From Streptomyces sp. Mut1 (lineage in GTDB: Bacteria > Actinomycetota > Actinomycetes > Streptomycetales > Streptomycetaceae): 64,000 nucleotides of DNA. Shown one piece after another: positions 16,559 to 26,500 of this stretch. Position 1 is the first letter of the stretch. The number at the start of each line of letters is the position of its first letter. The notes below the pieces were generated by a model. It saw nothing but the letters and a program-made list of their open reading frames with translations, ran no database searches and was not told where the DNA came from. Location of the stretch: positions 2,922,001-2,986,000 of the forward strand of contig NZ_CP120997.1 of assembly GCF_030719295.1 (NCBI RefSeq), written 5' to 3'. The position numbers were made by a program, and so were the translations under genes.

Positions 16559-17473
16559 ATGCTGTTCAGGATTCTGGGACCGGTCCAGGTGGGCCGAAGC
16601 GCCGAGGCCGGCTCAAGCGTCCGGCGCGCGCTGCTCACCGCGCTGCTGCTGCGGCGGGGGCAGCCCCTGGCCGCCGCCGACCTCATGGAGATCCTCTGGG
16701 ACGAGCCGCCCGGTTCGGCCACCGCCAACATCCGCAGCCATCTGACCGGGCTCCGCCGCGACCTCGACCGGGCCGTCCCGGGGCTCAGCGACCGGCTGCG
16801 CACCTACCGCGGGCCCGCCAGCGGCTACGTGCTGCGCGCCGAGGCGCACGAGGTGGACCTGACCGCCTTCACCGGTCACGCGCGGCGCGGCCGGAGGCTG
16901 CTGCTGCGGGGCGAGTCGGAAGCGGCAGTGGCCGAACTGGAGGCCGGAACGGCACTGTGGCGGGGGCCGTTGGGCCACGACCTGCCGCCCACCCGCTGGT
17001 TCGGCGCGCACGCCGCCGGTCTGGACTGCGCCCGGCTCGACGCCCACCAGGACCTCTTCACCGCCTGTGTGCTGGCCGGGCACACGGAGCTGCTGGCCTA
17101 CCGCATCGAGAGCGTCATCGCCGAGGCCCCCTACCGGCAGCGGCTGTGGGCGCTGCTGGCGGCGGCCCACTGTGTCACCGGTGACGCGGCCGGGGCGCTG
17201 GCCGCCGTCGAGCGGTGCGCGTCGGTGTTCGCGGAGGATCTGGGGCTGGCGGTGCCGCCCGAGGTCGAGGCGGTGCGGACGGCGGCCCTCACTTGGGACC
17301 GGGACGCCGCCCTGCGGATCGTCGCCGCGTATCCCGCGCACGCGTCCGCCCGGCCCACGAGCGCGTCCGCCCGTCCTGCGGACCTCACCGTGCTCCCCCT
17401 GGGTGCCGCCGGCGCGCCGTCGACCGCGCCCGGCGGGAACCGTGTCCCGTCACCGCAGCCCGCCGTCCCCTGA
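16559..17473 (+). CDS. SARP-family transcriptional activator (OmpR-type DNA-binding + BTAD), probable lanthipeptide cluster regulator
   Basis: A 304-aa Streptomyces antibiotic regulatory protein. Residues about 1-95 form the winged-helix DNA-binding domain (MLFRILGPVQVG, RRALLTALLLRRGQPLAAADLMEILWDEPPGSATANIRSHLTGLRRDL, SGYVLRAEAHEVDL). Residues about 98-240 are the helical bacterial transcriptional activation domain. The tail from about 255 is low-complexity Pro/Ala. SARPs bind direct heptamer repeats near pathway promoters and recruit RNA polymerase. It overlaps the end of the LanJ-like gene by 24 bases in convergent orientation, marking one edge of the lanthipeptide cluster. No TTA codon is visible, unlike in many pathway regulators. 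Confidence 0.9.
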   Translation: MLFRILGPVQVGRSAEAGSSVRRALLTALLLRRGQPLAAADLMEILWDEPPGSATANIRSHLTGLRRDLDRAVPGLSDRLRTYRGPASGYVLRAEAHEVDLTAFTGHARRGRRLLLRGESEAAVAELEAGTALWRGPLGHDLPPTRWFGAHAAGLDCARLDAHQDLFTACVLAGHTELLAYRIESVIAEAPYRQRLWALLAAAHCVTGDAAGALAAVERCASVFAEDLGLAVPPEVEAVRTAALTWDRDAALRIVAAYPAHASARPTSASARPADLTVLPLGAAGAPSTAPGGNRVPSPQPAVP

Positions 17474-18433
17474 CTCCGCGTCGCGCGCGACGCCCCGCAG
17501 CAACGCCAGCAGGTCGTCGGCCGCCGCCTTGGGACCGTGCGTCAGGCCCACGCCCGTGGCGTTCAGCACCACCTCGTCCACGCCGGCCGCCGCGAACTCC
17601 TTGAGCGCGCCGTGGATCTCGTCGGCGCTCCCGTACAGGAACACCCCGGCGTCGACCAGGGCCCGCGCGTCCTCGTCCGCCTGGCCCCGGACGACCACAC
17701 CGGCCCGGCGCAGTGTGTCCTGGTAGTGCGGCAACTGGATGTGGGACCCGCACGCCGCCGACGCCAGGGCGACCGGGTCGCGGCCGGGGGCCGCCAGGGC
17801 GAAGGGCACGATGGCGCTCACCCGCAGCGGGGCGGCGAGTTCGCGGTCGGCGCCCCGCATCGCCGGAACCAGGGTGTCCGCGAGGTACCGCGCGCCCGCC
17901 ATCCAGGTGACGGCGGCGTCGGCGACCTCGCCCGCCGCAACCGCCATCCGCTCGCGCAGCGCCCCGAGGCCGACCGAGACCGGCGGTGCCAGGGCCGGGA
18001 TGAGGGCCGCCGAGACGGTGAAGTGCCCGCCCTCCGTCTCCGCGGTACGGCCCGCCACCAGGTCCCGCACGATCCGGACGTACTCCTTGGCGGCGCCGAT
18101 CTGGCTCGTGTAGGGCCGTCCGAGCAGGCCCCGCTGGAGCGCGACCGCGCCGGGACCGAACCCGGCGACCACCGGACGGCCGGTGGCGATCGCCACCGAA
18201 CGTGCCTCGACCGCGGCGTGGTAGGGCGAGCGGAACGGCATCAGCGAGACGCCGAACCCGGTGGGCACCCGGATGCCGAGCCCGGCGAGCCAGCTCACCA
18301 GGTGCTGCGACTCCAGCACCATGCCCTGCCCCAGCCAGAGGCGGTCGGCCGCCGTCCACTGCACCAGATTGGCGAAGGGGACGACCTGCTCGGGCCGGGT
18401 GGGGCCGATGGGCAGCAGGAGGGAGTACTTCAT
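17450..18433 (-). CDS. lanJ: Luciferase-like (LLM) oxidoreductase, candidate LanJ(C) dehydroamino acid reductase
   Basis: A 327-aa TIM-barrel flavin/F420-type oxidoreductase of the bacterial luciferase-like family (MKYSLLLPIGPTRPEQVVPFA, VVAGFGPGAVALQRGLLG, YVRIVRDLVAGRTAETEGGHFTV, GVDEVVLNATGVGL). Its ATG lies inside the stop of the 57-aa membrane protein gene (ATGA), making it the last gene of the lanthipeptide operon. A luciferase-like F420H2-dependent reductase (LxmJ, termed LanJC) makes D-Ala from dehydroalanine in lexapeptide. The alpha precursor here begins CSTNTFS, as lacticin 3147 A1 does, in which Ser7 becomes D-Ala. I therefore infer that this enzyme hydrogenates Dha in one or both peptides. 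An unrelated oxidation cannot be excluded. Confidence 0.75.
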   Translation of the reverse strand: MKYSLLLPIGPTRPEQVVPFANLVQWTAADRLWLGQGMVLESQHLVSWLAGLGIRVPTGFGVSLMPFRSPYHAAVEARSVAIATGRPVVAGFGPGAVALQRGLLGRPYTSQIGAAKEYVRIVRDLVAGRTAETEGGHFTVSAALIPALAPPVSVGLGALRERMAVAAGEVADAAVTWMAGARYLADTLVPAMRGADRELAAPLRVSAIVPFALAAPGRDPVALASAACGSHIQLPHYQDTLRRAGVVVRGQADEDARALVDAGVFLYGSADEIHGALKEFAAAGVDEVVLNATGVGLTHGPKAAADDLLALLRGVARDAESGDGGLR

Positions 18434-18603
18434 CGCCGTTCCTTTCCGCGGCCGGACCTCCGCCGCGCCACCAGGGCCGCGGCGGCGCCGATCACGACGG
18501 CCACCACCGCCCCGGTCCAGTTCCGCTGGGTGACGGCCACCGCGGCGATCACCGTCGCGACGACCAGGGGGAAGGCCGCGCCCGCGTCGGTGCGCCCGCT
18601 CAC
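18430..18603 (-). CDS. 57-aa two-helix membrane protein, candidate lanthipeptide immunity protein
   Basis: A very small gene held in place by translational coupling on both sides: GTG 18603 overlaps the LanM2 stop (GTGA) and its own TGA overlaps the next ATG (ATGA). The protein has two hydrophobic helices, FPLVVATVIAAVAV and GAVVAVVIGAAAALVA, joined by a short TQRNWT turn, and a basic C-terminus (RRRSGRGKERR). No LanFEG transporter is visible in the cluster, and small membrane proteins such as LtnI give self-protection in lacticin 3147, so an immunity role is a reasonable but untested inference. I do not recognise a family. Confidence 0.7.
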   Translation of the reverse strand: MSGRTDAGAAFPLVVATVIAAVAVTQRNWTGAVVAVVIGAAAALVARRRSGRGKERR

Positions 18604-21395
18604 CGGGCGACCGCCGTCGCGGCCACGTCCGCCGCCGGGACGCACAGGGCTGCGGGCACCGGCACGTCCGGCCCGTCCTCCAGCGCCGTCGCGAGCAGCA
18701 GATCCGTGTCGCCGACCCCCGCCCAGCCGAACATGTAGCCGAGCAGGGAGGTCCGTCCGGGTGCTCCCAGATGGAAGCCGTGCCGGACGGCGGCGGTAAT
18801 CGCCCGCTCCTGGAGGTCCACCGCCCGTTCCAGCAGCGCCGGTTCGCCGAGCAGACCGGCGGCGGCGACGAGGGACTGGACGGCGCCACTGGTGCCGTGG
18901 CACACCGACAGGTCGACCGGGCCGTCGGGCAGTACCGCCGCCCGGTCCGCGAGTGCGGCGAGCGTGCCGCCGCTCAGCCGTTCGCGCCGGCCGGCCGAGA
19001 CAAGGATCTCCGACGAGGCCAGCAGCAGGCCGGCGGCGCCCTTGCACCATCCGGCGAACTCCGGGCGGGCGCCGGAGCGCAGCCGTTCCTCCAGCCAGTC
19101 GGCGGACGCGGCGCTCACCGCCGGGTCGCCCAGCACCCTTCCGGCGCGGGCGGCGGCCCAGCGCAGGCCGAGTTCACCGTGGGCCAGGTCGTACCAGGGC
19201 GCCGCCGCGAGGGGGCCGGTCCCGGCGAGGACGAGGCGGGCCAGGTCCCTGGTCCCCGGCGGTTCCTGTCCGGCCGCGGCCCGCGACAGCAGCACCATCA
19301 GGGTGCCCGCGGGGCCGTTGGCCAGGTCCGCGTCCAGGGTTCCGGCCTCCGCCCCCTCCGTGATCCGGGCCAGTACCCGCGCCGTCCAGTCGGGGTCGTA
19401 CCGGTCCGGGCGGGTCAGGGCCAGCGAGGCACCGCCGGTGAAGACGCCCTCCGGGACCTGGAGCAGGATGTCGCCGTACTCCGCGACCAGGGCGTCCAGG
19501 CCCCGTTCGGCGGCCTGTCCCGCGGGGGCGAGGGAAGGGTCCCGGAGGGCCGCGTTGCGCAGGAAGGCAACGATGCCGCCGGCGTCGTGGAAGGAGATGA
19601 AGTTCCCCGGGGTGAGGGTCGGTGCGTTGCGGTCCGGGCCGATGCCGGAGACCCAGCCGGTCTCGGGGCCGTCGGGACCGTCGTGGCGGACGGCGACCGC
19701 GTCCACCGTACGGGCGATGGAGGGCCACCACCGGCCCGGCAGGGCAGCCCGGCAGGCATCGGCGAAGACGCTGTGCCGCGACAGGCCGCCGGGCCGGCCG
19801 GCGCAGAGTTCGCCGAAGCACTCCTCCAGGAGGAAGTGGTGGTAGGCGTCGCTCCGGCGGCCGTTGACGGCGAGGCCCCGGCGGGCGAAGTCCAGCGGGG
19901 AGGAGGAGTAGACGTCCGGCAGGGTCCCGGCGGAGGTGGCCAGTCCGGTGGAGTCCGCCCGTGTGACGAAGTAGGGGACGTTGCCGGTGTCCAGGGCCGC
20001 CCGCTCCCCCTCGCCGACGAACCGTGCCGCCGGAGGGCTCAGGTACTCCGGGTAGCTCCCGAGGAGCCGGAGGAGCCGGTCGGCCTCCTCGGGCCGGGCG
20101 AGGTAGTCGGGATGGGTGGCCGCGTCCAGGAAACGGGAGTAGACCATCGTCGAACGGATGAGGCAGCGCACCGGCATGTCCCGGTGGCCCTTGAGTACGG
20201 CCCCGAGCCCGTCGCCGCGCACGGACCCCAGCGCGTCCCGGTATCCGGCCAGCAGGGCCGGGAAGTGGTCCACGGGGGACAGCGCGTCCGCGCCGAGCCT
20301 GGGCACGTTGTCGCGGTGCCGGTAGACGACGTTCTCCCAGCGGACGTGGAGGTTGTCGGTCCCGGTGTCCTGGAGGACCGGCCGCCGCAGCCGCGACGCC
20401 TGGTCGCCCTCGACCCCCACACCCGCCACGATCATGTCCATGGCGCCGTTGGGGTCGACCATCGGGATGAGCACCGTGGAGGCCACGGACAGTTTCAGGT
20501 GGTCGATGAGGGTCTTCGGCAAGGAGACGGGGGCTTCGCCGGGGTCCGGCCGCACCACGGTCTCCGTGTCGATCAGGCACGGGTGCTCGCCGGCCGCCAG
20601 CAGGTTCTCGTCGTGCAGGTCGGAGGCCCCGATCGCGCCGAGGAGTGCGCACAGCGCCCCGAACCGGTAGAAGTAGCGCTCGGGCTGGTCCGCACCGTCC
20701 ATCGCCGACGGGACCACGTACCGCTGCCAGCCGTGCTCCCTCACCGTGACGGAGAGCGGCACACAGCCCGCCAGTGAGTGCCGCAGCCGGGGCTCCGCGG
20801 CGGCGAACAGGTCGCGGACGAACGCGTCGGTGTTCAGGGGCCGGGGCTTGAACACCAGCCGTGTTCCGTCGGTGAGGTGGACGCGCACCACTTGGCGGTT
20901 GTCGTTGTGCAGGTCGGAGCCGGTGCCGGAGATGTCCGCGACGCCGGTCCGGTCGCCGGACAGCAGGCCGGCCTCCCGCAGGGCCGCGCGGTCGGCGTCG
21001 AAGGCGGCGAAGACCTCGGCGTGCGCGTCCAGCCCGTTGGCGGTGACGGTGCGCAGCCGGTCCCGCAGGACGGGGTGCCGCTCGGCGATGCTCCGGCAGA
21101 AGGCCGCGTCCTCCAGCCGGAGCCGGAAGCGCCGCAGCGCGGTGTCGGCGGTGGTGGACGCCGGCAGCCCGGTCTCCTCGCGGAAGGCGTGGAACTCCTT
21201 GATCAGCGTCCGGAAGGCATGTGTCTCGACGGCGCGGACGAGTCCGGCACGCACCTGGAGCAGCAGTGGCTCCGCCCGTCCGGGTCCTGCCGCGCGCGCG
21301 AGCGCCGGGCCGACCCGGGCGGCGACGGTGTCCTCGGGGACCATGTGCGCGTAGAAGGGCTGGAACGCCTCGATGGCCGCAGTGGTGTCGCTCAT
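18600..21395 (-). CDS. lanM2: Class II lanthipeptide synthetase LanM (second copy, LanM2)
   Basis: A 931-aa bifunctional synthetase that dehydrates Ser/Thr and cyclises with Cys. N-terminal kinase-like dehydratase residues seen by comparison with CylM: D161 and H163 (SDLHNDNR), K183 (FKPR), D259 and H261 (SDLHDENLL), D276 (IDTETV), R410 and T416 (RCLIRST). The C-terminal LanC-like domain keeps all three zinc ligands: C784 (WCKG), C832 and H833 (CHG). It starts inside the LanT stop (ATGA). A longer in-frame reading extending to 23510 crosses LanT and is not real. Two-peptide systems commonly use one LanM per peptide; which peptide it modifies cannot be read here. Confidence 0.95.
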   Translation of the reverse strand: MSDTTAAIEAFQPFYAHMVPEDTVAARVGPALARAAGPGRAEPLLLQVRAGLVRAVETHAFRTLIKEFHAFREETGLPASTTADTALRRFRLRLEDAAFCRSIAERHPVLRDRLRTVTANGLDAHAEVFAAFDADRAALREAGLLSGDRTGVADISGTGSDLHNDNRQVVRVHLTDGTRLVFKPRPLNTDAFVRDLFAAAEPRLRHSLAGCVPLSVTVREHGWQRYVVPSAMDGADQPERYFYRFGALCALLGAIGASDLHDENLLAAGEHPCLIDTETVVRPDPGEAPVSLPKTLIDHLKLSVASTVLIPMVDPNGAMDMIVAGVGVEGDQASRLRRPVLQDTGTDNLHVRWENVVYRHRDNVPRLGADALSPVDHFPALLAGYRDALGSVRGDGLGAVLKGHRDMPVRCLIRSTMVYSRFLDAATHPDYLARPEEADRLLRLLGSYPEYLSPPAARFVGEGERAALDTGNVPYFVTRADSTGLATSAGTLPDVYSSSPLDFARRGLAVNGRRSDAYHHFLLEECFGELCAGRPGGLSRHSVFADACRAALPGRWWPSIARTVDAVAVRHDGPDGPETGWVSGIGPDRNAPTLTPGNFISFHDAGGIVAFLRNAALRDPSLAPAGQAAERGLDALVAEYGDILLQVPEGVFTGGASLALTRPDRYDPDWTARVLARITEGAEAGTLDADLANGPAGTLMVLLSRAAAGQEPPGTRDLARLVLAGTGPLAAAPWYDLAHGELGLRWAAARAGRVLGDPAVSAASADWLEERLRSGARPEFAGWCKGAAGLLLASSEILVSAGRRERLSGGTLAALADRAAVLPDGPVDLSVCHGTSGAVQSLVAAAGLLGEPALLERAVDLQERAITAAVRHGFHLGAPGRTSLLGYMFGWAGVGDTDLLLATALEDGPDVPVPAALCVPAADVAATAVAR

Positions 21396-23557
21396 GACCG
21401 CTCTCCAGGGACAAGGGTGGGGTCCTCGGTGCGCTCCGCGTACAGCTCGGCGTAGAGCGAATCCCCGCTCAGCAGTTCGTGGTGGGTGCCCTGTTCGACC
21501 ACACGGCCGCGGTCGAGGACGTGGATGCGGTCGGCCGAGCGGATGGTCGCCAGCCGGTGGGCGATGATGACCTGGGTGGCGCCCAGGTCCTCGATGATCC
21601 GGTTGACCCGGCGCTCGTTGACGGTGTCCAGGGACGCCGTGGCCTCGTCCATGACCAGCAGCTTCGGCTTCTGCAACAGGGCCCGGACGATGGCCAGCCG
21701 CTGGCGCTGACCGCCGGAGAAGTTGGCGCCCATCTCGGAGACCAGGGTGTGCAGCCCCATGGGCAGGTCGTCGAGGAAGTCGAGGATGCCGACCTCGGCG
21801 CAGTACTCCCGTACGCGATCCAGCGGCAGGTCCTGACCGAGCGTCAGGTTGTCCAGGACGGTGCGGTTGTGCAGGTGCACCTCCTGCGGGATGTAGCCGA
21901 TGGCGCGGCGCAGGGCGTCCCGGTCGTACCGGGACGCGGGCTGACCGCCGAACCTCACGGTGCCCGAACCCGGTTCGTACAGACCGCAGATGAGCCGCCC
22001 CAGGGTGCTCTTCCCGGACCCGGAGGGCCCGACCAGGGCGATGCGCGAACCCGGCTCGATGGCCAGCGAGACCCCGCGCAGTACCGGTTCGCTGTGCCGG
22101 GTGTAGCGGAAGACGACGTTCTCCAGCGAGATCGAGGTGTCGGGGAGCCGGGTGAGGCTGCCGCCGCGCGACTCGGGCTCGGCCTCCGCGATGTCGTTGA
22201 GCCGGGCCATGTAGCGGGATGCCTCGGTGAACTCGGTGTACGTCTGGAACACCGAGGTCGCCAGGGCGAAGTAGGTACCGGACACCGTCTGCACGGCGAT
22301 GGCCGCGCCGAGCGAGATCCGGCCGTTGCTGACGAAGTAGAGGCTCGCCAGCAGCACCACGATCGGCCCGAACATCTGGGTCGTCGTGGTGACGCCGGCG
22401 ATGCGGCCCTGCTGGAGTCGCATCCGGGTGCGCATGGCGTCGAGGGAGGCGTCGTACGTGGTGCTCCACCGGTCCACGAACTCTCGCGCGTAACCGCCCA
22501 TCTTGATCGAGGAGATGGACACGATGGCGTCCAGTTGCGCCGACTGGCTCTTGGAGAGGTGCGAGATCTCGGTCTCCGCCGACTCCAGCACCCGTACCCG
22601 GGTCACCGCCAGGTAGCAGGCGTTCAGCAGGAGCAGCACCGAGGCGACGGCCCCGAGCCGCCATTCCGTGACGTACAGGTAGACGGTGACGCAGAGCAGG
22701 GTGCCGATGTCCAGGACGCCCTGGGCGATCCGGGAGGACAGCAGATCGCGGATGGAGTTGACGCTGTTCAGCCGGAACAGGAGTTCGCCGGGCTGTCGCA
22801 CGGTGAAGTACCGGTAGGGCAGGGCGAGCATCCGGCTGAAGGTGTGGGTCATCAGGTGCCGCCCCATCAGGGTGACCACCGAGGAGAGCACCAGCACCCT
22901 GATGAGGTGGATCGCGAAGAAGCCCGCGGCGACGGCGAGGACGGCGGCCATGACCGGAGCGAGATCGACGGGCCGGTGCCAGTCGCCCGCCCGGTCGACG
23001 GCCCACTCGGTCAGCATCGGGATGCCGAGCACGGCGCCGTAGCCGCTGAGGGAGAGCAGGGCGACCAGAGCGATGCGCCGGGGCGCCCCCTCCGCGAAGA
23101 GCGGCACGGACCGCCACTCCGCGAACGGCCGGGCGCGTCTGCGCTCGAACTCCGGTCCCGGCTCCGCGCTGATGGCGATGGAGCTGAACCCGTCCTCCAG
23201 TTCCTTCCGGCTGATCCGGCGACGCCCCACCGCGGGGTCCATCACGACGGCGGTCCGGCCGTCGAACCGCTCCAGCACCAGGAAGTGCTGGTCCTCCCAG
23301 AAGAGGATCACCGGGGAGGTGAACTTCTCCAGCGCGCCGATCCCGCGCACCCGGTACGACTTGACCCGCATGCCGCGTTGGGTCAGGAACCGGACGAGGT
23401 CCCGGGCCGAAAGTCCGTCCCGTCCCGCGTCCAGCGCGTCCCGGGCCTCGGTCATGTCCTCCGCCCGACCGTGGTGGCGCAGCACGGCCACGCAGCAGCA
23501 CAGACCGCACTCGGTCTGGGTGACCTGGGTGACGGTCGGCACCCGTCGTCCGCTCAT
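21392..23557 (-). CDS. lanT: LanT: C39 peptidase-containing ABC exporter
   Basis: A 721-aa bifunctional transporter. Residues 1-130 are a C39 cysteine peptidase with Cys17 in QTECGLC, His91 in DQHFLVLERFDG and Asp107 in DPAVGRR; it removes the leader after a double-Gly-type site. A transmembrane domain spans about 160-450. The C-terminal ATPase has GPSGSGKST (Walker A), SGGQRQRLAIVRALL (signature) and LLVMDEATASLD (Walker B). The single transporter lies between the two LanM genes, overlapping both by ATGA, so it probably processes and exports both peptides. Length is standard for class II LanT. Confidence 0.96.
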   Translation of the reverse strand: MSGRRVPTVTQVTQTECGLCCCVAVLRHHGRAEDMTEARDALDAGRDGLSARDLVRFLTQRGMRVKSYRVRGIGALEKFTSPVILFWEDQHFLVLERFDGRTAVVMDPAVGRRRISRKELEDGFSSIAISAEPGPEFERRRARPFAEWRSVPLFAEGAPRRIALVALLSLSGYGAVLGIPMLTEWAVDRAGDWHRPVDLAPVMAAVLAVAAGFFAIHLIRVLVLSSVVTLMGRHLMTHTFSRMLALPYRYFTVRQPGELLFRLNSVNSIRDLLSSRIAQGVLDIGTLLCVTVYLYVTEWRLGAVASVLLLLNACYLAVTRVRVLESAETEISHLSKSQSAQLDAIVSISSIKMGGYAREFVDRWSTTYDASLDAMRTRMRLQQGRIAGVTTTTQMFGPIVVLLASLYFVSNGRISLGAAIAVQTVSGTYFALATSVFQTYTEFTEASRYMARLNDIAEAEPESRGGSLTRLPDTSISLENVVFRYTRHSEPVLRGVSLAIEPGSRIALVGPSGSGKSTLGRLICGLYEPGSGTVRFGGQPASRYDRDALRRAIGYIPQEVHLHNRTVLDNLTLGQDLPLDRVREYCAEVGILDFLDDLPMGLHTLVSEMGANFSGGQRQRLAIVRALLQKPKLLVMDEATASLDTVNERRVNRIIEDLGATQVIIAHRLATIRSADRIHVLDRGRVVEQGTHHELLSGDSLYAELYAERTEDPTLVPGERS

Positions 23558-26500
23558 CGCCGGTCCTCCAGGGTGAGTGTCACGGGCGACAGCCGTACGG
23601 CCGGATCGAGCCGGCCCACGAGGTGGACCACGATGCCCGCGGTGCCGACCATGAGGCTGCTGGTGTGCGCGTAGCGGCTGGTGCTGTCGTCGATCTTGCG
23701 GGCGAAGGCGTCGGGGTGCAGCCACCGGTCCTCGACCTCGGCGAGGGAGTCCCGCAGGGCGGGCACACCGGCACCGCCGGTCCCGGTACCGGCCCGTCGG
23801 GCGCCCGTACCGGCCGTCCCGGCCTGCGCCTCTGCCCCCGGCTCCGCCTCCGCCTCCGCGAGAGCGCGCAGGACGTCGTGGTTGCCCAGGTCGCCGTGGC
23901 ACCACGTGAGGTTGCGTCCGAAGCCGTGGGCGACCAGATTGCGGGCCGCCCGGTCCCGCAGCCGCCCGCAGCCCTCGTGGCCGGGGCGCTCACCGAAGTG
24001 CTCGCCGAAGGTCTCCGCGCAGGCGGCGAGGGACAGGGCGATACCGGTGGCGCCGTGGCACCAGCCGGTGGAGTACGTACGGTCCCCGGCCGTGCTGGAG
24101 AACCAGTTGTCCTCGGCCGGGTCGTGGAAGTGCCGCAGCCGCTCCAGCAGTCCGGCCGCCGTCTCCCGCACCGATGCGGCCTCCGCGCCGGACAGGACGG
24201 GGTGCGTCCGGCACAGGGCGTGCAGCGCGCCACTGACGCCGTGGGCGAAGCCCGACTGGGCGAACAGCGGATCGGCCGTGCGGGCGGGGTCCCGCAGGAG
24301 GCGGGTGAGCAGCCCCGCCAGCGCGGCCAGCGCCTCCGGGGCGTGCGGGCCGCCGACCGCGGCGACACAGGGGATCACGCCCGCGAGCCCGCCGATGACG
24401 TCCATCGGCAGCCGGTCGGCGGGGGCCGCCCGTATCTGGTCCATGACGAGGGGCAGGGCACCCTGGGCCGCCGCCACCCAGTCCTTCTCGTCCAGCAGCC
24501 GCCCCGCGGACGCCAGGGCGAACAGCACCCCGGCCATGCCGGTGTATCCGGCGAAACCGGCCTGCTGGACGCTGCGGGTCTCGTAGCCGCGGGTGGCGAG
24601 GATCTCCGCGGTGGTGGAGAAGATCTGGACGGGCAGCTCCCGGTACGCCCCGTCGCCGAGCAGCCGGGCCGCCGAGGCCAGCGCCAGGGCCGGGCCTGTA
24701 CGGCCGGTGTACAGGTCGTAGCCCAGGACCCCGGGCGGCCAGGGCCGGTTGGCGTCGGCGGAGGCGATGGGGCCGATCCAGGTGCGGGGCAGATGGGCGA
24801 ACTGGTCGGGCAGGGACGTCTCGACGAGCCGGTCGCACAGCCGCCGGACCAGCGCGGTCATCTCCTCCCGCCGCAGTGCGGCGTCCGGTGCCGGGCCCCC
24901 GGCCGGCGTGGTGCCCGCGGCACCGAGGTGGTTGTCGGGGAAGCGGGAGGAGAACGCGGAGTGGATGAGCCGAAGTTGCTCGCGCAGGTCCGGCTCCGAC
25001 AGCCGCCCGGCCTTGTCGAGGGCCTGCTGGAGGGGGGAGCTGTCGAAGGACGAGCCGACGGGTGCGCCGGAGCCGTCGCACAGGTCGGTGCCGTCCGCGG
25101 CCACCGTGAAATAGGGCACGTCCCGCTCCGCGAGCTGGCGTATCTCGGAGCGGACCAGCGGCCGGTCGCCGGACTTGCTGGCGATGGCGACGCGCTTGAG
25201 CAGCGCCAGGTAGGTCCCGGTGCCGTCGAGCGCGGCGGGACCGGAGGTCATCCGCAGCGTCTGCCCGTACAGGGCCGTCGGGTTGTGGACGTAGCGCACG
25301 CGCGCACCGGTCGCGGTGCGGCGCAGCAGGCCGGTCCAGCCCTCCCGGTCGGCGAGAACCGCGCGGTAGAGCCGGGTGAACCCCTCGGCCATGCACCGCC
25401 CCAGCTCGCGGACCCGCGCCTCGGTGACCGCGCCCGCGACGGTCCGGCGCTCGGCCGCGGCGGAAGACCGCAGCACCAGGCTGATCCGGTCGGTGTACGG
25501 GTTCTCGAAGCGGAGGCTCTTGAACGGGGTCGCGCCGCGCCCCTGTCCGCCGAGGAAGCCGAGGTCGATGTGGCCCGCGTCGGGGCCCTTGCCGGGCATG
25601 ACCAGCGGCAGGATGCCGATGCCGTAGACGGACCCGCCGATGGCGGCGTAGGCGTTGCCGGGGGCCTCCGGTACGGGGCCGTGGTGCAGCCGCTCGGGGT
25701 GCAGGAGGGTCTCCAGGTCAATGGGGACCGGGCCGCGGCGCGTGGGCAGGATGTTCTCGAAGTGCATGTCGCGGGCGTTCAGCAGGTAGAGCACGGCGGC
25801 CAGTTCACCGCTCTCGCGCAGGAACCGCGCGGAGACGTCGGCGACGTCCTCGGCCTCCACGTACTCGACGTAGCCGTATCCGTCGCACCGGAGCACCCGG
25901 GCCGCGGCCAGCCGGGTGCCGTAGCGGGCGTTCAGCGCGGGGACGAGGCGCTCGTAGGCGGCCTCGCAGGACACGTCCCTCGGCTTGTGGACGACGCGGC
26001 GCCCGGAGCGGAAGGTCAGCACGCCGACGCTGCGGCCGTGGTGGTGGGTGTCCCCCTCGGCGGCACCGAGGGAGACCAGGCGGTCGGCGGGGTCCAGCCC
26101 GAGCACCCGGGCGAGGTCGGCCCGGTCGGCCGCGAGCCGCCGCAGCACCTCCCCCACGGCGACGCGCTCATTGCGGACGAGGAGGGGGACGAGACCGCGC
26201 AGCACGGGGAACGCCAGCCCGCCGGCCTCCTCGAACGAGGAGTCCACGGCCTGCCGCACGAAGGACCGGTAGCGCTCCTGGGGCGTGGAGCCGGTGAGCA
26301 CGCCGCGCTCCCGGGCCCTGTTCACGGCGGCCACCAGCGGCCGGGTACAGACCTCGCGCAGCCGGACCTCGGTACGGGTGAGCACCTCGCGCAGGAGGGC
26401 CCGGGGGTCGTGGAGCAGGTCCTCGTGCCCGGCGAGCGGACCGGTCGCGGCCACGTGGGCGGCCAGGGACCGCACGACGCGCTGGAAGGGGTACTCCTCG

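Noticed and set aside
18600..23510. LanM2 frame open far upstream (1636 codons)
   Set aside because: The upstream part is antisense-free nonsense overlapping LanT in another frame; the ATG at 21395 inside the LanT stop is the coupled true start.
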